A stretch of 64,000 bases of DNA from Phocaeicola barnesiae DSM 18169 = JCM 13652 (GCF_000374585.1 NZ_KB894645.1:124001-188000), one strand, 5' to 3'; shown: positions 17,528 through 25,727, numbered from the stretch's first letter. Notes: generated from the letters alone by a model not told the origin. Numbers and translations are program-made.

Positions 17528-17535
17528 TATTTTTG
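17528..17535 (+). promoter_or_regulatory. -7 box for the DUF2148 gene
   Basis: TATTTTTG, 60 bases before the start at 17596. Confidence 0.5.
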
Positions 17536-17595
17536 TTTAACCGGCAAATGATTTCATGAATCACCCGATTTTAATTCACCTAACAACATCACAGC

Positions 17596-18135
17596 ATGAT
17601 AGAAAATGAACGAGACAGCCGCCATGAACACGTTATCAATATAGCCAGACAAATGATGACCGCGGCACGTACTGCCCCGAAAGGCAAAGGAGTAGACATT
17701 ATCGAAGTAGCCTTGGTTACGGGCGACGAACTGCAGCAACTCTCGAAAACAATGGTGCAGATAGCCGAAGAAACCGGTATGAAATTCTTCCTGCGGGATG
17801 CAAACAATATTCTACAGGCCGAATGTGTAGTCATCATCGGTACCCACGAACATGCACAAGGGCTGAACTGCGGCCATTGCGGATTCCCTACCTGTGCAGG
17901 CAGACCTGAAGGTGTTCCCTGTGCCATCAATTCGGTCGATGTAGGCATCGCTATCGGTTCGGCGTGCGCCACAGCCGCCGACATGCGGGTAGATACCCGC
18001 GTCATGTTCTCCGCCGGACTGGCAGCCCAACGCCTGAATTACCTGGAAGGGTGCAGAAGCGTCTATGCCATACCGGTAAGCGCCTCTTCCAAGAACCCAT
18101 TCTTCGACCGCAAATCCAACCAGCCCGAGAAATAA
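17596..18135 (+). CDS. DUF2148 (ferredoxin-domain) protein
   Basis: 179 residues, no signal peptide. It has the N-terminal T-A-P-K-G-K-G-V-D segment and a Cys cluster N-C-G-H-C-G-F-P-T-C-A-G (residues about 94-105) plus further Cys at P-C-A-I-N and A-C-A-T-A, the pattern of the DUF2148 family annotated as ferredoxin-domain proteins. A metal or iron-sulfur site is likely; the reaction is unknown. It is a single-gene unit between its own promoter box and a long hairpin terminator. Confidence 0.85.
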   Translation: MIENERDSRHEHVINIARQMMTAARTAPKGKGVDIIEVALVTGDELQQLSKTMVQIAEETGMKFFLRDANNILQAECVVIIGTHEHAQGLNCGHCGFPTCAGRPEGVPCAINSVDVGIAIGSACATAADMRVDTRVMFSAGLAAQRLNYLEGCRSVYAIPVSASSKNPFFDRKSNQPEK

Positions 18136-18142
18136 CAGAAAC

Positions 18143-18195
18143 GAAGGCCTGTCGGCAAACCTTAACTACACACGTGCCAACAGGCCTTCACTTTT
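18143..18195 (+). terminator. Terminator after the DUF2148 gene
   Basis: GAAGGCCTGT (18143-18152) pairs with ACAGGCCTTC (18180-18189); the inner TCGGCA/TGCCAA extends the stem, and CTTTTG follows. Confidence 0.75.
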
Positions 18196-18545
18196 GCATG
18201 AGGCCGGATTTTCAATTTTTTTCAACTTTCCATGGAGGCAATCTTGCCCGAAACTTTCCCTCTATCGCCATACATATCCAATTCTTCCGGATGATTTTCC
18301 ACCCACCGGATAACGCCATCCTATCCCTCATCAAGGAAAGAAAGTTCCCGTAAAAGCCACAGTTCAGGAAATGCCCGGCTGTTCCTCACAGACAGCGGCC
18401 ATCACACCGCTTTGTTGACCTTTTCCATCCACGACTTGTCATAATTTTGTAATGTCAGAATAGCAAAATAGAATATATTCGTGTTAAAAAAACGGATAAA
18501 AGGCTATTTTTCATGTTTTAGAACATATTTTTCGTAAACAATTCG
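18196..18545. other. Intergenic stretch with no supported gene
   Basis: About 350 bases. A frame open to 18353 continues from inside the DUF2148 gene and has no homology I recognise. A TAATTTTG near 18442 resembles a -7 box but has no gene behind it before the 18546 box. Confidence 0.5.
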
Positions 18546-18553
18546 TATCTTTG
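18546..18553 (+). promoter_or_regulatory. -7 box for the 44-residue gene
   Basis: TATCTTTG, an exact TAnnTTTG match, giving an expected leader of about 65 bases before ATG 18627. No clear -33 TTTG. Confidence 0.65.
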
Positions 18554-18594
18554 CAGTGTTAATAATACAGATATAAGAATATAGATGTAAAACT

Positions 18595-18617
18595 TGCTTT
18601 CCGAAACGCGGAAAGCA
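18595..18617 (+). promoter_or_regulatory. Leader hairpin ahead of the 44-residue gene
   Basis: TGCTTTCCG (18595-18603) and CGGAAAGCA (18609-18617) form a perfect 9-bp stem with a 5-base loop, ending 9 bases before the start codon. It sits where it could affect ribosome access or mRNA stability. Confidence 0.6.
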
Positions 18618-18626
18618 CAAAAGCAA

Positions 18627-18761
18627 ATGAGTATGAAAGAGAATGTAAATGAAATCGTGATGTTGCAGTACCGTATCAAACGCTATCAGGCAATGGGCAA
18701 CGGTGCTATGTGTCAGGCATTGAACAGCAAACTCCAGAAACTGCTTGCTCGTCAAGCTTGA
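18627..18761 (+). CDS. 44-residue basic small protein of unknown function
   Basis: ATG 18627 to TGA 18759-18761 encodes 44 residues: M-S-M-K-E-N-V-N-E-I, then a helical, basic, Met/Gln-rich body (LQYRIKRYQAMGNGAMCQAL) ending L-L-A-R-Q-A. An alternative start is Met3 (18633). It has no signal peptide or membrane segment and no motif I know. Support for it being real comes from context: a consensus promoter box at 18546, a leader hairpin, and a dedicated terminator at 18791, forming a compact monocistronic unit. The size and predicted amphipathic helix would fit a small regulator or a partner of a larger protein, but that is inference. A structured small RNA is the alternative. Confidence 0.7.
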   Translation: MSMKENVNEIVMLQYRIKRYQAMGNGAMCQALNSKLQKLLARQA

Positions 18762-18790
18762 TTAAGTAAATAATTTTTAAATGATATGCA

Positions 18791-18832
18791 AAGAGGCAGG
18801 AACCGAAATGGTTTGCTGCCTCTTTTCTTTTT
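18791..18832 (+). terminator. Terminator of the 44-residue gene
   Basis: AAGAGGCAG (18791-18799) pairs with CTGCCTCTT (near 18816-18824), with an inner AACC/GGTT, followed by TTCTTTTT. Confidence 0.85.
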
Positions 18833-18860
18833 AGAAGATATCCATAGCGAATGGATAAAA

Positions 18861-18893
18861 AAAAGCTGTCCGATTGCTAATCAGACAGCTTTT
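18861..18893 (-). terminator. Terminator of the POT transporter gene
   Basis: AAAGCTGTC (18862-18870) and GACAGCTTT (near 18884-18892) form the stem; the A-run on its left is the U-tract for the minus strand. Confidence 0.8.
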
Positions 18894-18924
18894 ATACATT
18901 ATTATTCCATGTGAGAACTGCTAC

Positions 18925-20490
18925 TTAGCAGTTAACGACACGTTCCAACCATTTCACCATGCCCAGCATGACTCCCATCGAGATAAGACATACGACAAAG
19001 AATACTGTCCAACATTCCCAGATAGGAAGCTTGTTATACATCAACGGACCTACCCACAAGAAAATGTTACCTACGGCAGTAGCCCCCAGCCACAAGCCCT
19101 GGCACAAACCCTGTACGTTCTTGGGAGCCACCTTCGAAACGAATGAAAGGCCCAACGGAGAAATGAACAGTTCGGCAACGGTCAGGAAGAAATAAACTAC
19201 AATCAATACCCACGGACCGGCTTTCATACCAGCCTTGGCAGAGTCGGCCATTGCCTTGAACTCTGTACCCGAAGGATAATCCATAACTACAGAATAGATG
19301 GTCAGGAACAGGTAAGCCAGACCGGCAACAGCCATACCGATAGCAATCTTTCTAGGCGTAGAGATCTCCTTGCCACGACGGGTAAACAGTCCGAAGAACC
19401 ACATGATTATCGGAGTCAGTACAATTACAAAGAACGGATTGACAGCCTGCCAGATTTCAGGAGCGATACTTTCTGTTACCACAAAGTCACGGGCGAACAA
19501 CGAAAGTGACTGACCGTTCTGATGGAACGAGAACCAGAAGAAGATAACGATTGCCAACACTGCAAACAAAGCATACATACGCTGCTTGATTTCCTTAGCC
19601 ATCGCAGCTTTTTCTTCCGGCGTATAATCGACTACTTCTTTTGCAGTCTTCTTACCCGGAGTAGGGAAAATATTACGGTTGATGATGAAGATAAACAACG
19701 AAATCAACATCGCCAGTACAGAAGCGATGAAAGAATAGTGGATACCTGTATTGAATACATCCAGATACTGTGTACAGAACGGAGCCATATCGGCCGACAT
19801 CGTACCACCTACCTTGATGACCAGTTCAGACATGTTGTTGAAGCTGTCGGCAGCCATACCCGCACCTTCCTGAAGATACTGATGGCACAGCGCCGGAAGG
19901 TCAGCATTATAAGCCAGGTTATGAACCTTCAGCCACCATTCCCGCAGCAACGGAGCGATGAACGGCGCAATCAGACCACCGACATTGATGAATACATAAA
20001 ATATCTGGAAACCGGAGTCACGACGGCTTCTGGCAATCTTCAAAGCTTCAGGGCCCTTTTCTGCGGCTTCTTTCTCGAAATTGTCGTACATCTGACCGAC
20101 AATCGCCTGCAGATTACCTTTGAACAGACCGTTACCGAAAGCAATCAGGAACAAGGCAAGACATGTCAACGGAAGCAGCCAACCGATGTTGGATTCTGTC
20201 GACAATACCGGAACAGAAAGGATAACGTATCCCAAAGACATCACTATCAGTCCGGACATGATAGTAGCCTTATAGTTTTGTGTTTTGTCGGCGATGATAC
20301 CCCCAACCAGGCTCAATACATAGATACCGCAATAAAATACCGAATAGATAATGGAGCTGGTTTCATCGCTCAGACCGAATTTGGAGCAGAGGAACAGTAC
20401 CAGCACGGCATTCATGATGTAATAGCCAAAACGTTCGCCCATGTTAGATATTGCTGCAGCCAGCAAACCTTTTGGATGATTTTTAAACAT
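18925..20490 (-). CDS. POT/PTR-family proton-dependent oligopeptide transporter
   Basis: 521 residues with about 12-14 membrane helices. The N-terminal N-M-G-E-R-F-G-Y-Y contains the E-x-x-E-R-x-x-Y-like POT signature in its Bacteroidota variant (M-G-E-R-F-G-Y-Y), followed by G-x-x-A-D and the G-N-G-L-F-K-G-N motif (about 135). A large soluble insertion is present between helices 5 and 6 (about 165-235). It imports di- or tripeptides with protons. It is a single-gene unit with a promoter box 45 bases upstream and a terminator downstream. Confidence 0.9.
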   Translation of the reverse strand: MFKNHPKGLLAAAISNMGERFGYYIMNAVLVLFLCSKFGLSDETSSIIYSVFYCGIYVLSLVGGIIADKTQNYKATIMSGLIVMSLGYVILSVPVLSTESNIGWLLPLTCLALFLIAFGNGLFKGNLQAIVGQMYDNFEKEAAEKGPEALKIARSRRDSGFQIFYVFINVGGLIAPFIAPLLREWWLKVHNLAYNADLPALCHQYLQEGAGMAADSFNNMSELVIKVGGTMSADMAPFCTQYLDVFNTGIHYSFIASVLAMLISLFIFIINRNIFPTPGKKTAKEVVDYTPEEKAAMAKEIKQRMYALFAVLAIVIFFWFSFHQNGQSLSLFARDFVVTESIAPEIWQAVNPFFVIVLTPIIMWFFGLFTRRGKEISTPRKIAIGMAVAGLAYLFLTIYSVVMDYPSGTEFKAMADSAKAGMKAGPWVLIVVYFFLTVAELFISPLGLSFVSKVAPKNVQGLCQGLWLGATAVGNIFLWVGPLMYNKLPIWECWTVFFVVCLISMGVMLGMVKWLERVVNC

Positions 20491-20534
20491 AAGTAAATGA
20501 AGATTTAATGATTAATAATTTTTATATTTATCTG

Positions 20535-20542
20535 CAAATATA
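20535..20542 (-). promoter_or_regulatory. -7 box for the POT transporter gene
   Basis: TATATTTG on the minus strand, 44 bases before the start at 20490. Confidence 0.6.
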
Positions 20543-20792
20543 AGACAAAGCGTTGAAATTTCCATAAGGATGGATGAAATTAAGTCCGAAATATCAAGGA
20601 GTTCTGATAAAAAGAATCAAGGCAGAACCGCTGACCAATACTCTACCGCCGACACATATATAAACAAGTCAACCGGAATGTTTCTTCCTATATCAACCTC
20701 CACCCGACAATCAGAAGTACAAACCGACACTAACTTTTCAAATGGTTAATCCATTAAACGACTTTGCCTATACTTATATTTACGAAAACAAT
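20543..20792. other. Intergenic stretch between the POT gene and the tRNA terminator
   Basis: About 250 AT-rich bases with no open frame of note and no RNA structure I recognise beyond the promoter at its left edge and the terminator at its right edge. Confidence 0.5.
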
Positions 20793-20831
20793 AAAAAAAC
20801 TCCTTGTAAGTATTTAACCTACAAGGAGTTA
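20793..20831 (-). terminator. Terminator of the tRNA-Gly/tRNA-Leu transcript
   Basis: On the minus strand AACTCCTTGTA and TACAAGGAGTT form an 11-bp stem followed by a run of T. Confidence 0.85.
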
Positions 20832-20845
20832 TATATCTACTATCG

Positions 20846-20931
20846 TACTCGAAGCGGGACTTGAACCCGCACAGCCATTACTGGCCAAGGGATTTTAAGT
20901 CCCTCGTGTCTACCGATTCCACCATTCGAGC
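20846..20931 (-). tRNA. tRNA-Leu (TAA)
   Basis: An 86-nt class II tRNA. Acceptor GCTCGAA pairs with TTCGAGT (first pair G-U), discriminator A; anticodon loop CTTAAAA on AGGGA/TCCCT gives anticodon TAA; variable arm GGCCAGTAATGGCTGT; T arm GCGGG-TTCAAGT-CCCGC. Confidence 0.96.
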
Positions 20932-20946
20932 AGCCTTTCAAAGAAG

Positions 20947-21019
20947 AGCGGAAAACGAGACTCGAACTCGCGACCCTAACCTTGGCAAGGTTATGCTCTA
21001 CCAACTGAGCTATTTCCGC
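20947..21019 (-). tRNA. tRNA-Gly (GCC)
   Basis: A 73-nt cloverleaf with acceptor GCGGAAA/TTTCCGC, discriminator T, and anticodon loop TTGCCAA (GCC). It is 15 bases upstream of tRNA-Leu on the same strand, so one transcript is likely. Confidence 0.97.
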
Positions 21020-21030
21020 GTTTACGGGTG

Positions 21031-21062
21031 CAAATGTAGGGAGTTTTAGCATAGCTTCCAAA
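21031..21062 (-). promoter_or_regulatory. Promoter of the tRNA-Gly/tRNA-Leu unit
   Basis: On the minus strand a -33 TTTG (21059-21062) is separated by 20 bases from TACATTTG (21031-21038), close to the consensus TTTG-N19-TAnnTTTG. The tRNA begins 11 bases further on. Confidence 0.8.
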
Positions 21063-21094
21063 CATTTCACCCGTTTTCTTTCCAAAAATTAACG

Positions 21095-22435
21095 TCAGCG
21101 TCCCAAGAGTGCGCGTTCTGCAGCTTCCACCTTATCGAAGTGGAAACCGGAAACCACCTCCTGCATCAGCGCTTCGATGCGGTCGTTACACAAGTTACCG
21201 ATACTACCCTCGTGGGTATGATGAACTTCCTTGTTGTGAGTGAAATTACCGGCTTCGATGTCCAGACCAACCTTTTTATAGGCATCGCGGAAAGGCATAC
21301 CTTCCGAAGCCAGACGGTTCACTTCTTCCACACTGAACATATACAGATACCTGTCATCGTCCAGGATATGTTCGTTAATCTTGATTTTGTTCATGATGTA
21401 CGAGGCCATCTTCAGACAGTCCTTCAACTCGTCGAAGGCCGGCAGGAACACTTCTTTGATAATCTGCAAGTCGCGGAAATAACCGCTCGGCAGGTTGTTC
21501 ATAATCATCATAATCTGCTGAGGAAGCGCCTGAATCTTGTTGCATTTGGCACGAGTCAGCTCGAACACGTCCGGATTCTTCTTATGCGGCATGATGCTGG
21601 AACCGGTAGTACATTCGTCCGGAAGCTTCACGAAACCGAAGTTCTGACAACTGAACATACAGGCATCGAAAGCCATCTTCGACAAAGTTCCCGCGATGGA
21701 AGCCAGCGCAAAAGCCACGTTACGCTCCATCTTACCACGTCCCATCTGAGCATATACCACGTTGTAGTTCATGGAGTCGAAGCCCAACAGGCGGGTGGTC
21801 ATTTCTCGGTTCAACGGGAACGAAGAGCCATAACCGGCAGCCGAGCCCAACGGATTGCGGTTGCACATCTTATAAGCCGCCTGCAGGAACATCATATCGT
21901 CCACCAGACTCTCGGCATATGCGCCGAACCACAGGCCAAAGGACGAAGGCATGGCAATCTGCAGATGGGTATATCCCGGCATCAGCACATCCTTATACCG
22001 GTTGCTCTGTGCTATCAGGATATGGAACAGATCGGTCACCGCCTCGGCCACTTCCTGCAGCTGCGTACGGGTAAACAGCTTCAAATCGACCAGTACCTGG
22101 TCGTTACGCGAACGGCCGCTATGAATTTTCTTGCCGACATCGCCCAGTTTACGGGTCAACATCAGTTCCACCTGCGAGTGTACATCCTCGATACCGTCCT
22201 CGATGACAAACGTACCGGCCTCGGCCGACGCATAGATTTGTTTCAGTTCCTCCAGCAGGATTTTCAGTTCGTCGGCGGTCAACAGGCCGATACTTTCCAG
22301 CATGGTAATATGTGCCATGGAACCCAGCACATCGTGTTTTGCCAGATACAAGTCCATCTCGCGGTCACGTCCCACCGTGAAACGGTCGATTTCCTCGTTC
22401 ACCTGGACATTCTTCTCCCAAAGTTTCTGAGCCAT
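21095..22435 (-). CDS. argH: Argininosuccinate lyase
   Basis: 446 residues. The fumarase/aspartase superfamily signature GSSIMPHKKNPD (about 275) and the S-G-R-S-R-N-D-Q segment (about 107) are both present, along with H-T-H-L-Q-like G-Y-T-H-L-Q (about 155). It splits argininosuccinate into arginine and fumarate in the cytoplasm. It starts 16 bases after the SRPBCC gene, and with pyrE further upstream forms a three-gene run linking pyrimidine and arginine synthesis. Confidence 0.97.
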   Translation of the reverse strand: MAQKLWEKNVQVNEEIDRFTVGRDREMDLYLAKHDVLGSMAHITMLESIGLLTADELKILLEELKQIYASAEAGTFVIEDGIEDVHSQVELMLTRKLGDVGKKIHSGRSRNDQVLVDLKLFTRTQLQEVAEAVTDLFHILIAQSNRYKDVLMPGYTHLQIAMPSSFGLWFGAYAESLVDDMMFLQAAYKMCNRNPLGSAAGYGSSFPLNREMTTRLLGFDSMNYNVVYAQMGRGKMERNVAFALASIAGTLSKMAFDACMFSCQNFGFVKLPDECTTGSSIMPHKKNPDVFELTRAKCNKIQALPQQIMMIMNNLPSGYFRDLQIIKEVFLPAFDELKDCLKMASYIMNKIKINEHILDDDRYLYMFSVEEVNRLASEGMPFRDAYKKVGLDIEAGNFTHNKEVHHTHEGSIGNLCNDRIEALMQEVVSGFHFDKVEAAERALLGR

Positions 22436-22451
22436 TTTCTTACTGTTTAAA

Positions 22452-22880
22452 TTAATATGGTATCATGGCCAGCATATCGGCCAGTTTCTCTACTCCTTCC
22501 TGCAGCGGTTTGGAAACCATTGCCTTCATGAACATGTTCACTTCGGCACGGATGGTCACCCGCATCTTCGCCTGCTCTTCGCCCACCGGAAGAATCTGAA
22601 TCCACAGATTCATGGGAACCGGCGACTTGTCGCCTTCAAACTTGATACACTTCGGTTCTTCCCGTTCGATGATACGCAAAGTCAGGCTGATACCCTGAAC
22701 CTTGATGGTCAATGAATCCTGGTCGAAGGTCATGTCCTCCAACTTCCCTTCGAACTTATCCTTGAACTGTTCCAGACGTTCACGGACAGATGCCAGATTA
22801 TTCAAATCGGACAATTTATGATAGACACGTTCCTGACTGTATGGAACCTGCTTCACACTGCTTTCAAACTGTACTGCCAT
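22452..22880 (-). CDS. SRPBCC-fold (START-like) protein
   Basis: 142 residues from ATG 22880 (MAVQFESSVKQVPYSQERV); a seven-residue hydrophobic upstream extension is unlikely. The pattern matches polyketide-cyclase/START-like SRPBCC proteins: N-terminal F-E-S-S-V beta strand, a helix with V-Y-x-x-L-S-D-L, alternating beta strands, and a long C-terminal helix ending in L-A-D-M-L. Such folds bind hydrophobic ligands. It is small, cytoplasmic and without catalytic residues I can name. It lies between pyrE and argH, an order common in Bacteroidales, but its role there is unknown. Confidence 0.85.
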   Translation of the reverse strand: MAVQFESSVKQVPYSQERVYHKLSDLNNLASVRERLEQFKDKFEGKLEDMTFDQDSLTIKVQGISLTLRIIEREEPKCIKFEGDKSPVPMNLWIQILPVGEEQAKMRVTIRAEVNMFMKAMVSKPLQEGVEKLADMLAMIPY

Positions 22881-22896
22881 AACAAAATAAAAAATA

Positions 22897-22957
22897 GACA
22901 CGGACTACACCGAGCCACGTCTCCCGAAAGAAACCGTGAATCTGTGCGATCCGTGTC
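22897..22957. repeat. Intergenic inverted-repeat element A (GTG-phased)
   Basis: GACACGGA (22897-22904) and TCCGTGTC (22950-22957) are perfect inverted ends. The right arm reads GTG-AATCT-GTG-CGATCC-GTG, a run of GTG triplets spaced 8-9 bases. It fills the gap between pyrE and the SRPBCC gene and resembles element B at 59696-59758. Confidence 0.55.
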
Positions 22958-22983
22958 CGGCTAATTATAGATTCAAAAAATTA

Positions 22984-23619
22984 TCATTTCCCTGTCCAGT
23001 GAGCCGGGTCTTGTCTCCAAGCCTGCAGCACCGGAATATCTTCTTCCTTGATATAGTCTGTCTTCAAGGCAGTTTCCAGAACGGCATTGTAGTTGGTCAG
23101 TGTCACCAGTTCTACCTTTGCGCTCTTGAAGGCTTCTACAGAAACATCGAAACCGTATGTGAAAGAAGCAACCATACCGATAACTTCACAACCGTCGCGA
23201 CGGATAGCCTCAACAGCCTTCAAGCTACTGCCACCGGTAGAAATAAGGTCTTCTACTACGACAACCTTCATTCCCGGACGAAGTTCACCTTCAATCAGAT
23301 TTTCCAATCCGTGGTCCTTCGGACTTGAGCGGACATATACGAACGGCAGATTCAGTTCTTCGGCCACCAGAGCACCTTGAGCGATAGCTCCTGTAGCAAC
23401 ACCTGCAACAGCATCGGCATCGCTGAACCTCTCAAGGATAGTACGACAGATTTCCAACTTCACGAAATTGCGGAGTGCTGGATAAGACAGTGTCTTGCGG
23501 TTATCGCAATAAATCGGCGATTTCCAACCTGAAGCCCATGTAAACGGGTTAGCCGGTTGAATCTTAACAGCTTTCACTTTCAGCAATTTTTCTGCAAATA
23601 ATCTTTCCAAAGCTTTCAT
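22984..23619 (-). CDS. pyrE: Orotate phosphoribosyltransferase
   Basis: 211 residues. The PRPP-binding motif VVVVEDLISTGGSSLKA (about 119-135) and the K-S-P-I-Y-C-D-N-R and S-x-P-K-D-H-G-L segments are characteristic of type I PyrE. It transfers phosphoribose to orotate to give OMP in pyrimidine synthesis. Its promoter box lies 30 bases upstream; the SRPBCC and argH genes follow, separated from it by repeat element A. Confidence 0.96.
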   Translation of the reverse strand: MKALERLFAEKLLKVKAVKIQPANPFTWASGWKSPIYCDNRKTLSYPALRNFVKLEICRTILERFSDADAVAGVATGAIAQGALVAEELNLPFVYVRSSPKDHGLENLIEGELRPGMKVVVVEDLISTGGSSLKAVEAIRRDGCEVIGMVASFTYGFDVSVEAFKSAKVELVTLTNYNAVLETALKTDYIKEEDIPVLQAWRQDPAHWTGK

Positions 23620-23649
23620 AACTTAACTAATATCTGATAAACGTTTTTG

Positions 23650-23657
23650 CAAAATTA
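23650..23657 (-). promoter_or_regulatory. -7 box of the pyrE promoter
   Basis: TAATTTTG on the minus strand, 30 bases before the pyrE start. Confidence 0.6.
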
Positions 23658-23720
23658 TGGAAATACATCAAGATTAGAAAATTTACGTGTATTATTTTTT
23701 AAAAAACTCGCCAGAATGTA

Positions 23721-24416
23721 TCATTTGGCCCACGCCAATGTAACGACACTGATACGTATACCGGGTATGGAAGACAAGGCATCGGCACAGGCAGTCAGCG
23801 TAGCCCCCGTGGTAAGCACATCGTCCACCAGCAGGATATGCCTGTCTGCCAGCGAAGCAGCCTGTACGGTAGCGGCAAAAAGTCCGTCGGTGTTCTGCCA
23901 GCGTTCATAGCCCGACTTATGGGTCTGGGTCCGGTTGTTGTGGGTACGGACCAGAGCATCCGTACAGAGCGGGATGCCCGTCTGCTCCGAGATACCCTCC
24001 GCCAACAGTCCGCTTTGGTTATACCCCCGCTGACGCAACCGGCAAGGATGCAGAGGGACCGGAATCAAACAGTCGATACCATCGAAGAAACCGGTTGCCG
24101 ACAATTCTGCCGCCAGCCAGTTCCCCATCTGCCGGCATACTTTCCGCCTGCCGTAATATTTCATGCCATGCAGCATGGAAGCCACTTCTCCCCCTTTGGC
24201 ATAATAGAAGAGCGACGAAGCGCGCTCAATCGGGAACCGCCCCCAGAACTGACGTTCCATACCGTTGCCGGGCGTGTTTCCCAACCCCGTAAAAGGCAGG
24301 CCGGACAAACAGGACAGACAAACGACTGATTCATGGACCAACAGTTTCTTTCCACATCCCATGCAGGTACGCGGGAAAAAGAAGTCCTTAAAATCCTTCC
24401 ACAGGCTCATCGGCAT
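23721..24416 (-). CDS. ComF-family phosphoribosyltransferase-like protein
   Basis: 231 residues. It has an N-terminal double-zinc-finger-like stretch C-M-G-C-x(9)-C-L-S-C (about 19-36), a Y-Y-A-K-G-G region, L-I-P-V-P-L-H-P-x-R-x-R-x-R-G-Y-N-Q-S (about 127-145), and the PRPP loop H-I-L-L-V-D-D-V-L-T-T-G-A-T (about 192). ComF proteins assist uptake of transforming DNA in naturally competent bacteria; in most Bacteroidales the role is untested. The gene overlaps the end of recX by 29 bases and belongs to the prmC-recX-comF run. Confidence 0.92.
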   Translation of the reverse strand: MPMSLWKDFKDFFFPRTCMGCGKKLLVHESVVCLSCLSGLPFTGLGNTPGNGMERQFWGRFPIERASSLFYYAKGGEVASMLHGMKYYGRRKVCRQMGNWLAAELSATGFFDGIDCLIPVPLHPCRLRQRGYNQSGLLAEGISEQTGIPLCTDALVRTHNNRTQTHKSGYERWQNTDGLFAATVQAASLADRHILLVDDVLTTGATLTACADALSSIPGIRISVVTLAWAK

Positions 24417-24873
24417 CCACCTGTTTCACGACCTTCATGATTTCATCCATGGTAAATCCGCGCCCGGCAGCGAAACGTATCAGTTTGGCATTCCGCTCAT
24501 ATCCGGAAGCAGCCTTGACGCTACGGGCCTTCTGCTTCAGCAGGCGGTCCAGCATCCGAAGATATTCCCCTTCATCGATTTCTTCCAGCCCCTCCTGAAT
24601 CTGAGCAGCATCCAACTGCTTCATCCGAAGCGCCTGGACAATCTTCATCCGGCCCCACTGGTTGAACCGGTACTTATCCCTCACAAAGAAGCGGCAGAAC
24701 CGGACCGCATCCAGGTAGCGTTCCTTCTCCAGGTGAGCGATAATCGCGGGTATCTGCTCCTCGTCCGCCCCCCATCTGCGCAATTTCTCCATTACTTCCG
24801 ACGGGCATCGTTCGGCTGCCGAACAATAGACTTCCGCCTTGTTTATCCATTTCTTTATCGAATCCTCATTCAT
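24388..24873 (-). CDS. recX: Regulatory protein RecX
   Basis: 161 residues made of three-helix RecX repeats with W-G-A-D-E-E-Q-I, F-C-R-F-F-V-R-D-K-Y-R-F-N-Q-W-G and a final R-K-A-A-S-G-Y-type repeat (S-V-K-A-A-S-G-Y-E-R-N-A-K-L-I-R-F-A-A-G-R-G). RecX binds RecA filaments and limits recombinase activity. It overlaps prmC by four bases (ATGA) and the comF start lies within its 3' end, so translation of all three is probably coupled. No recA is in the window. Confidence 0.9.
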   Translation of the reverse strand: MNEDSIKKWINKAEVYCSAAERCPSEVMEKLRRWGADEEQIPAIIAHLEKERYLDAVRFCRFFVRDKYRFNQWGRMKIVQALRMKQLDAAQIQEGLEEIDEGEYLRMLDRLLKQKARSVKAASGYERNAKLIRFAAGRGFTMDEIMKVVKQVDADEPVEGF

Positions 24874-25712
24874 GGTCGTACAGCTTTTATCATCCGGTCA
24901 TTCCCCGACAGGTCCTTCCGGAGTTCTACATCTACATATCCTATAGAACGCAGCAACGCTACCGTTTCGCCTCCATAAGCCTGATTGATTTCATAATAAA
25001 GGGTACCGGAAGGAACCAGCCGCTGCCAGCCGATTTCCGCAATCCGCCGGTAAAACACCAGCGGGTCATCATCGGGGACGAACAAGGCCAGCCCCGGCTC
25101 CCAGTCCAACACATTCCGTTCCATGGAACTTCTTTCCTTTTCGGCGATGTAAGGAGGGTTACTGACCAGAATATCCACCGGAAATGCCGGGCAATCTGCC
25201 TGAAGCACATCCACCTGCTGCAAAGTTACTTCCACACCGTTGCGGACCACATTCTCTGCCGCCACCTGCAGGGCTGCTTCAGAAACATCCCAGGAAAACA
25301 CACGGGGATTTTCCAGCCTGCGGGCCAAGGCAATAGGAATACAGCCACTCCCCGTACCTACATCGAGTACCGTCTTTCCGGCTACCCCCCGGTAATCGGC
25401 TACAATCCAGTCTATCAGTTCCTCCGTTTCAGGACGCGGTATCAGCACTGCCGGAGTCACCTTCAACGACAAGCCACAGAAAGAAGCCTCTCCTATTATA
25501 TATTGAAGAGGCTCATAGCGTTTCAGCCGCGACAGAATATCCTCCAGCCTCGTCCGGCTATCTATGGAAAAATTCGTATCTTTGCCTGCATACAAATCGA
25601 CAGCAGACAGATGGAAACAATCGGTCAGAATCCATTTGCCTAATGCAGCAGCCTCACCGGCGGGATAATACCCCGCCAAGGCCTGTTTGATATAATCATA
25701 TATAGGATGCAT
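24870..25712 (-). CDS. prmC: Peptide chain release factor N5-glutamine methyltransferase PrmC (HemK)
   Basis: 280 residues from ATG 25712 (MHPIYDYIKQALAGYYPAGE). The frame is open 203 codons further upstream, but that stretch is antisense to ribD and is not coding. Motifs are the SAM loop V-L-D-V-G-T-G-S-G-C-I-P-I (about 118) and the catalytic VSNPPYIAE (about 185). It methylates the Gln of the GGQ motif of RF1/RF2. Its promoter box lies only 7 bases before the start codon, which would leave almost no leader. Confidence 0.95.
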   Translation of the reverse strand: MHPIYDYIKQALAGYYPAGEAAALGKWILTDCFHLSAVDLYAGKDTNFSIDSRTRLEDILSRLKRYEPLQYIIGEASFCGLSLKVTPAVLIPRPETEELIDWIVADYRGVAGKTVLDVGTGSGCIPIALARRLENPRVFSWDVSEAALQVAAENVVRNGVEVTLQQVDVLQADCPAFPVDILVSNPPYIAEKERSSMERNVLDWEPGLALFVPDDDPLVFYRRIAEIGWQRLVPSGTLYYEINQAYGGETVALLRSIGYVDVELRKDLSGNDRMIKAVRP

Positions 25713-25719
25713 AATTACG

Positions 25720-25727
25720 CAAAAGTA
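25720..25727 (-). promoter_or_regulatory. -7 box immediately ahead of prmC
   Basis: TACTTTTG on the minus strand with only seven bases to ATG 25712, so transcription would begin almost at the start codon. It lies between the divergent prmC and ribD starts. Confidence 0.5.

Noticed and set aside
21140-22450. 436-codon plus-strand frame opposite argH
   Set aside because: It is His/Gln-rich, lacks motifs and lies wholly antisense to argH.
22897-22957. CRISPR repeat or riboswitch for element A
   Set aside because: There is only one copy here, no spacers, and no conserved aptamer pattern I recognise.
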